Positions 59,365 to 64,000 of a stretch of 64,000 nucleotides of DNA are shown here, in pieces. The stretch comes from Polynucleobacter sp. AP-Elch-400A-B2 (GTDB lineage: Bacteria; Pseudomonadota; Gammaproteobacteria; Burkholderiales; Burkholderiaceae). The stretch's first letter is position 1; the number at the start of each line of letters is the position of its first letter. The translations under genes were made by a program, and so were the position numbers. The DNA is taken from positions 811,997 to 875,996 of the forward strand of contig NZ_CP061317.1 in the NCBI RefSeq assembly GCF_018688355.1, read 5' to 3'. The notes under the pieces are model-generated. The model was not told where the DNA came from and searched no databases. It worked only from the letters and a program-made list of their open reading frames with translations.

Positions 59365-59888
59365 GCCTATTGATCCACTTGGCTTGGACCTTTGCCTTGC
59401 TCTCTGTTCTCGCGGTTGGTGGCGGTACTGCCGTATTGCCGGAGATGCAAACCATACTCGCACATCAGTTCGGTATAGACCACACCCAATTTGTTCATAT
59501 TTATAGTATTGGCCAGTTAGCGCCTGGCCCCAATATGTTGATGGTCTTAGTCATTGGCTATCAAATTGCTGGGCTCATTGGTGCGGGGGTAGTCTTGCTC
59601 TCCTTCTTTTTGCCTTCAAGCGTCCTTTGTTTTTATGTCGGGCGCTTATGGAATCGTTTTGGAGAAAGTCCTTGGCGGCGATCTATACAAAATGCACTAG
59701 AGCCTATTTCTATTGGGCTGATGTCTTCTGGTGTTTATGCGGTTGCCAAAGCATCTGTAGTGAGTAGTATTGCCTTGGCCCTTGTCCTAGTCACTCTGTA
59801 TCTCATTCTCAGAACTAAGATTAATCCAGTATTGGTTATTTTGGGCTCTGGCGGACTGGGCGCCTTGCTGATGTCTTATTTAAAATAG
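59361..59888 (+). CDS. Chromate transporter, second half (ChrA family)
   Basis: Second short CHR protein, 175 residues. The family signature is SVLAVGGGTAVLPEMQ and IGQLAPGPNMLMVLVIGYQIAG. It overlaps the first half by 4 bp (ATGA), making a coupled pair like other short-chain ChrA pairs. It ends just before the convergent TonB-dependent receptor gene, with a spacer of only 8 bp. Confidence 0.87.
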   Translation: MSLLIHLAWTFALLSVLAVGGGTAVLPEMQTILAHQFGIDHTQFVHIYSIGQLAPGPNMLMVLVIGYQIAGLIGAGVVLLSFFLPSSVLCFYVGRLWNRFGESPWRRSIQNALEPISIGLMSSGVYAVAKASVVSSIALALVLVTLYLILRTKINPVLVILGSGGLGALLMSYLK

Positions 59889-59896
59889 TTAAAAGT

Positions 59897-62002
59897 TTAG
59901 AAGGTTCCTCTTAAGCCCACCATCAGACTCCTGCCGGGTTGAGGTGCATATAGCCTGACAGCCATTGGCGTTGTGGCATACCGAATTTGCTCATTGAGCA
60001 GGTTCTTCAGATTCATATATACAGTCCAATTTACATCCCTTACTTTTTCCGTATAAGAGATACCCGCATTTAATAAGTTATAGCTTGGAGCGGGGCCTTG
60101 CTCCCAGCTTGCCAAGCGATTCTGTTGATAGCTGTAGATATAAGTCGTACTCGTAAGCCAGCCATTTTTTTGGTGGGCTAACTCTGCGCCTAAGCGTGGT
60201 GCAGGCTGTAGGGGTAGATTACCTCCCGCATCAAAAGTGCCTTGCGAGGCATCACCAAATACTCGACTACCTAAGCCGGTTTGATTCCAGTTGTAAGTCA
60301 GTTCACCCTCAATACCTTTGATGGTCGCTGCAGCTTGCTGCGCTGTCACTACGTTAAAGCCATCACCCTGTTGCCCGCCATTGTGAATAGCGCTTCCAGT
60401 GTAATAACCATAAATATAGTTATTGAATCGATTGGCATAGACACTTGCCTTGCTCCTCAGTAATCCACTGGTCTTCTGAATATTGAACTCTAAGTTATGC
60501 GAGGTTTCTTTAGTGAGATTAGGGTTGCCAATATCAAAGGTAGCAGTGGATTCATGTGCTCCATAAGAATAGAGTTCTTGAGCACTCGGCGCTCTTTGTG
60601 ACACCGTATATGCCACTCCAGTTCCATATCCCTCTGTGAAGTTCCATAAGCTACCTGCAGAGTAGGACATGAGATTGAATTTACGATTCTGCAGAGTAAT
60701 GTTGGGAGTAGTTCCGGTAGGATCAACTGTAGGCTGGGTCTCTAGAGCCGTACCTAAATTGGGATTCTGGGCAACTTGGTTATATCGCAGACCCAGGCTT
60801 CCTTGTAGAGAATTCCACTTGCCTTCCTCAATCCAAAATAAGGCATTGGAATTGGTTTTAGTGGGAGGAACAATGGCATAACTACCTGTACCTACTTCCG
60901 TAGCATTGAGAGATGCAGCAGAGACTTGAGCTCCGAAAGTACCTTTCCATCCAGCTATCGGATTGTGAGCCAATTCTAGGCGAGCCTCATTGGCAATATT
61001 CTTCCAAACTGAAGCAGCTGCGCCAAGATTATTAAATTCAGTATGGTTGTAATTTGAATTGGCTGCACTCAATTTCAAAGATGAAAACCCCGCGAATGGA
61101 TCTCGAGTTTGATGCTGAATGTCATATCGATTTTGCGACTGGTTAATTAAGCCACCTTCAGGCGTCGGAATGCCGTAGTTATTATTTAAGCGTTCTACGG
61201 AAACTCCGGTGTATCCAGATTCCCCGATATGAGAAACTCCCAACCCTAAATTATTTTGATTGCTAAAAGAATTGGGCAACTTACCACTGTAATTATTTCC
61301 GCCATCACCACCTGGAGGAATGCTCCACCCAGCAGCCGGCTCACCTTGTGATTGTGTTGAGTTGCCTGGTATACGGTAATTATTGGCATTATTAATTGCG
61401 GTATCTACGTGCACCGCTATTGAGCCAAAAGCGCCATCTACCTCTAATGCTCCAGCTCTACCGTTGTTCACTGTCTCGTAACTCGTATTGACAGCACCAG
61501 TTGGTCTATCAGGCAAATTAGTCAGAATGCGATCGTTAATCACGTTGACTAGTCCACCGCTAGAGCCCGATCCATAGAGGAGGGCGGCTGCACCACGAAG
61601 AATCTCTACTTGGTGCGCATTTTGCATATTGTTTCCAACGGCGTGATCTTGCGAGATGTTAGAAACATCACCAACAGACAAGCCATTTTGCAAAATTTGT
61701 ACGCGTGCACCTTCAAGACCACGAATGACTGGTCGAGATGAGCCTGCGCCATACCCTGTGGCAGAGACGCCAAGTTCATTAGCTAGGGTCGCGCCTAAGG
61801 TTGTACCTAATTTATTGAGTAACTCATCGCCTTGCAAAATCTTGGTTGGCGTCAGAATGCTCTGAGTAGCCTCTTGCGATCCTGTTGCAGTGATTTCTAA
61901 GCTTGGGTCATTTGATTGAGCGACAGTGAGTGAGCTCAATAATCCAGAGATAAGAACAAAAATGAGTTTTTGCTTGCCTAAAAAAAGATTGGGGTGCTGC
62001 AT
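59897..62002 (-). CDS. TonB-dependent receptor, ZnuD-like
   Basis: Outer-membrane gated receptor of 701 residues. A signal peptide (about 1-28, ending TVAQ) precedes the plug domain (about 30-160: GSSRPVIRGLEGARVQILQNG and VEILRGAAALLYGSGSSGGLVNVI), then the beta-barrel ending LMVGLRGTF with C-terminal Phe. The DVSNISQDHAVGNN stretch after the plug resembles the ZnuD zinc-receptor family. The ligand is not determined; zinc, copper or a chelate are options. It follows a small His-containing protein on the same strand. Confidence 0.85.
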   Translation of the reverse strand: MQHPNLFLGKQKLIFVLISGLLSSLTVAQSNDPSLEITATGSQEATQSILTPTKILQGDELLNKLGTTLGATLANELGVSATGYGAGSSRPVIRGLEGARVQILQNGLSVGDVSNISQDHAVGNNMQNAHQVEILRGAAALLYGSGSSGGLVNVINDRILTNLPDRPTGAVNTSYETVNNGRAGALEVDGAFGSIAVHVDTAINNANNYRIPGNSTQSQGEPAAGWSIPPGGDGGNNYSGKLPNSFSNQNNLGLGVSHIGESGYTGVSVERLNNNYGIPTPEGGLINQSQNRYDIQHQTRDPFAGFSSLKLSAANSNYNHTEFNNLGAAASVWKNIANEARLELAHNPIAGWKGTFGAQVSAASLNATEVGTGSYAIVPPTKTNSNALFWIEEGKWNSLQGSLGLRYNQVAQNPNLGTALETQPTVDPTGTTPNITLQNRKFNLMSYSAGSLWNFTEGYGTGVAYTVSQRAPSAQELYSYGAHESTATFDIGNPNLTKETSHNLEFNIQKTSGLLRSKASVYANRFNNYIYGYYTGSAIHNGGQQGDGFNVVTAQQAAATIKGIEGELTYNWNQTGLGSRVFGDASQGTFDAGGNLPLQPAPRLGAELAHQKNGWLTSTTYIYSYQQNRLASWEQGPAPSYNLLNAGISYTEKVRDVNWTVYMNLKNLLNEQIRYATTPMAVRLYAPQPGRSLMVGLRGTF

Positions 62003-62063
62003 AGTGAAGCTTTCATTCTGAAAAATGCACCTAGTAGGGTTGATGCATTAAATAAATCGGTAG

Positions 62064-62081
62064 GCCAAGCATTTGCTTGGC
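62064..62081 (-). repeat. Hairpin between DUF2946-like gene and TonB receptor
   Basis: A perfect 7-bp inverted repeat (GCCAAGC / GCTTGGC) with a 4-nt loop, between the small gene (62093-62458) and the receptor. There is no T tract right after it on the minus strand. It could be an attenuator or an mRNA-stability element. Confidence 0.5.
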
Positions 62082-62092
62082 GTGATGATGAA

Positions 62093-62458
62093 TTACAGAA
62101 TGAAGCTAGGTGGAGCTCTAGATTGATAAAGCCCAATTTGAGTTTGAACTAGTGAAGAATCATTGGGTGCCAATGGCATCTCATGAAAGAGATTAGTACC
62201 AAGGAGTAAGTTTGGAATTGAGGCAACAAAGCCAGCAAGTGTGAGTGCATCAAGCAAATGACAACTAGAAAAGCTATGGCTAAGGGCAGGCGCTTGATCT
62301 GTGCAACTCAATTCAATATTTTGGTGCTGGATGCCGGAGTGAGCAATGCCGTGAGCAAAGCCAATCCAGTGGGTGCCTAGTAAGCTGGCAAGCAGAAAAC
62401 AGAGGGCAAGAAAGCCCCTGAGTTGTTTTCTGAATTTGCTTAAAAATAAGGCTTCCAT
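62093..62458 (-). CDS. Small secreted/membrane protein, DUF2946-like
   Basis: A 121-residue protein with an N-terminal hydrophobic segment (about 14-32, LRGFLALCFLLASLLG) and then the His-containing GIAHSGIQHQN, and a single-Cys ELSCTDQAPAL and SSCHLLDAL. This layout is like DUF2946 proteins, often near metal-related TonB receptors. I choose the ATG at 62458; the open frame further upstream reads through tRNA-Pro and is not coding. It lies 90 bp before the receptor gene. Confidence 0.6.
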   Translation of the reverse strand: MEALFLSKFRKQLRGFLALCFLLASLLGTHWIGFAHGIAHSGIQHQNIELSCTDQAPALSHSFSSCHLLDALTLAGFVASIPNLLLGTNLFHEMPLAPNDSSLVQTQIGLYQSRAPPSFIL

Positions 62459-62518
62459 GCCCCGAATCTTACAGTATTTGCCCCTGTAGGCCATCTCAGT
62501 GTAGAATATCGATTCCGT

Positions 62519-62595
62519 CGGAGTGTAGCGCAGCCTGGTAGCGCACCTGCTTTGGGAGCAGGGGGTCCAAGGTTCGAATCCTTGTACTCCGACCA
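62519..62595 (+). tRNA. tRNA-Pro (anticodon TGG)
   Basis: A 77-nt cloverleaf with encoded CCA. The acceptor pairs CGGAGTG with TACTCCG; the anticodon arm is CCTGC-TTTGGGA-GCAGG with anticodon TGG; the T arm has GGTTCGAATCC. Confidence 0.97.
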
Positions 62596-62630
62596 CTTTC
62601 CCTTATTGTTCTAGATTGACCCAGCACATT

Positions 62631-62707
<77 letters not shown>

Positions 62708-62943
62708 AACACCTCACTATCTAATGTTGTCTCAGGCTGGTCAATTGTGGTCTATTGACTCGATCATGGATCTGCTTGGCTAGCGTTAAGATCACCTTCG
62801 TCCAGCGTGGCGGATCCTGGCGGACTATCGGCAACTCAGTCGAAATTTTTGACCCTGATGATCGGGTGTCGGTTTGACCCGACTGTTTAGTGTCCGGTTA
62901 CGTGACGGTCTAGCGACTCTCGAGTTGGAGCGGTGGCAATTAG
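62708..62943. other. Non-coding stretch of different composition after tRNA-Arg
   Basis: No open frame is supported here. The second half looks richer in G and C than the surrounding genome and holds two copies of TTTGACCC (62848-62855, 62873-62880) and short inverted repeats (GTCGG/CCGAC; TCGGGT/ACCCGA). It could be the remnant of an insertion element next to a tRNA integration site, but no transposase piece is recognisable. Confidence 0.4.
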
Positions 62944-63249
62944 TTATTTTGCGCCATCAATAATCCATTCCATGAGATCGGTGGCCGTGGTGGGCGTTAA
63001 TTTTTGATGTGCTTTGATTTTAGTAAAGAAAGTTCCTTGTCTTAATCTTTCTCCTTGTATGCGAGCTGCATCTGGCTGACCTTGGTATTTCTTGTAATTT
63101 GTAGCTAGCTCTGCCCATGAAGGAGCATCATAATCAGTATCCGCATGGCAGTTCATGCACCCATTGCGGTTAGCAAGTTGCCTATTGGCCTGGCATGTAT
63201 TTCCAAATAGTAGGAAAACAGCAAAGGAAAAAACGTAAATAATTTTCAT
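62944..63249 (-). CDS. Small periplasmic c-type cytochrome
   Basis: A 101-residue secreted cytochrome c. The signal peptide covers about residues 1-21 (ending CQA), and a single haem motif CMNCH lies at 31-35 (GCMNCHADTDYDAPSWAEL). The axial Met is not obvious. It is similar in size to small class I cytochromes with the PSWAELA helix. It stands between the non-coding stretch and the surface-protein gene; the redox partner is unknown. Confidence 0.8.
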   Translation of the reverse strand: MKIIYVFSFAVFLLFGNTCQANRQLANRNGCMNCHADTDYDAPSWAELATNYKKYQGQPDAARIQGERLRQGTFFTKIKAHQKLTPTTATDLMEWIIDGAK

Positions 63250-63294
63250 GCAGTCCCTTATTCACTAATAAATGTATTGGCGTAAATTGCACAC

Positions 63295-64000
63295 TTAGCA
63301 ATTTGATATTGGTTTACCGTTTTCGTAAGTAAACGACTTTGTGCATTGTGAATTGATGCTTGGCGGCTGCGAGTAAAGTGAGCTAATTCCTGTTGTAGCG
63401 GTTATCTTAAGCGTGCCATCAATGTCGTTAATGATGTAATTATTTACTTTGGGAATCAACCCAGTAGCCGTTATTAGGTAGTTTCCAACACCGCTACTAG
63501 TAATTGCTGCTGTTGAGTAATTAATAACATTATTGGTGGAATTGACAAGATTATCTGAGCCTTGGAAACCGCTGACTGTAGATGTAAAAACTGGGTTGGG
63601 TGTATTAATAACCTTAGTAGCATTGTTAACGTATACAGTCAGTGGTGCTTGGCCAATTGCTAAACTACCGTTGATATAGGAAATGACATAATTCGATAAG
63701 CCGGTGCCGGTTGCCGAGGAGAGATTATCAGCGTAAGGTGTTGCGCTATAGTTAGTCCCGCTAGCTGAAGTCGTCACACCAGTCACCGCACCATTACTAT
63801 TTTTAATGCCAAAAGTGCTAAAGTTATTGGTTTGAAGAGTGCCGTTATACGTTGTGCTAGATATAGCGCCAGTCACTGTTAGATGCGCTTTAGTAATGGC
63901 CAAGTTGCCATTAACGGGGTTTGTGAAATCGTAGTTACTGGCCATCAAGCTGCCTGTACCAGCAGCAATGACAGCAGTTCCCACATCTGTCATTGCGGTG
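63295..64000 (-). CDS. C-terminal part of a large MBG/YDG-repeat surface protein (partial)
   Basis: The end of a long Ser/Thr/Asn/Gly-rich protein; the frame is open to the end of the window, so the start lies beyond it. It has MBG/YDG-type beta repeats with the recurring phrase NGNLAITKAHLTVTG, NGSLAIGQAPLTVYV and DGTLKITATTG, each about 75-90 residues apart. Such repeats are common at the C-terminal end of filamentous-haemagglutinin-like, two-partner-secreted proteins. The last residues include two cysteines (SQCTKSF and ISNC). Secretion route not visible. Confidence 0.75.
   Translation of the reverse strand, partial: TAMTDVGTAVIAAGTGSLMASNYDFTNPVNGNLAITKAHLTVTGAISSTTYNGTLQTNNFSTFGIKNSNGAVTGVTTSASGTNYSATPYADNLSSATGTGLSNYVISYINGSLAIGQAPLTVYVNNATKVINTPNPVFTSTVSGFQGSDNLVNSTNNVINYSTAAITSSGVGNYLITATGLIPKVNNYIINDIDGTLKITATTGISSLYSQPPSINSQCTKSFTYENGKPISNC

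Overview
The window looks like a chromosomal segment of a free-living freshwater betaproteobacterium of the Burkholderiaceae, most like Polynucleobacter. This is an inference from moderate base composition, the nuo gene order and the protein sequences; no database was searched. Apart from the last ~1.3 kb it is compact core genome with short intergenic spaces, many 1-4 bp start/stop overlaps and several GTG/TTG starts. No gap between genes exceeds 300 bases.

Layout. 1-7.6 kb: 3' part of the complex I operon (nuoH partial, nuoI-N) ending at a hairpin terminator. 7.7-11.9 kb: a Nudix hydrolase, a DUF1178 protein and a polar amino-acid ABC importer. 11.9-17.2 kb: mmsA, an Old Yellow Enzyme, a Bug-type solute receptor, a SprT-like metalloprotein and dnaQ. 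17.2-21.6 kb: an RND efflux pump and its adaptor. 21.7-27.1 kb: rnhA, a methyltransferase, gloB, mltD and a propionate/acetate-CoA ligase. 27.3-38.6 kb: carA-carB-greA-DUF4149, yhbY, rlmE, ftsH, folP, glmM.

38.6-59 kb is the most interesting part, a phosphate-starvation region. It holds pstSCAB-phoU-phoB-phoR, an alkaline phosphatase, a secreted metallophosphoesterase, exopolyphosphatase (ppx), a four-gene minus-strand operon plcP-glycosyltransferase-dgkA-olsB, a divergent olsA-like acyltransferase, polyphosphate kinase 2 and a CYTH-like protein. I found Pho-box-like sites (7-4-7 direct repeats around TGTCAT) upstream of pstS, upstream of ppx (three tandem repeats), upstream of ppk2, and on the minus strand upstream of plcP. 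Together the genes predict that phosphate limitation turns on phosphate uptake, polyphosphate turnover and replacement of membrane phospholipid by glycolipid and ornithine lipid: PlcP releases diacylglycerol, the glycosyltransferase adds sugar to it, DgkA recycles the surplus, and OlsB/OlsA make ornithine lipid.

58.8-64 kb: a split chromate transporter pair, a ZnuD-like TonB-dependent receptor with a small His-containing partner, tRNA-Pro(TGG) and tRNA-Arg(TCT). After these comes a compositionally different non-coding stretch, a small c-type cytochrome and the C-terminal end of a large repeat-containing MBG/YDG-type surface protein that runs out of the window. The tRNA-Arg probably marks the edge of a variable region.
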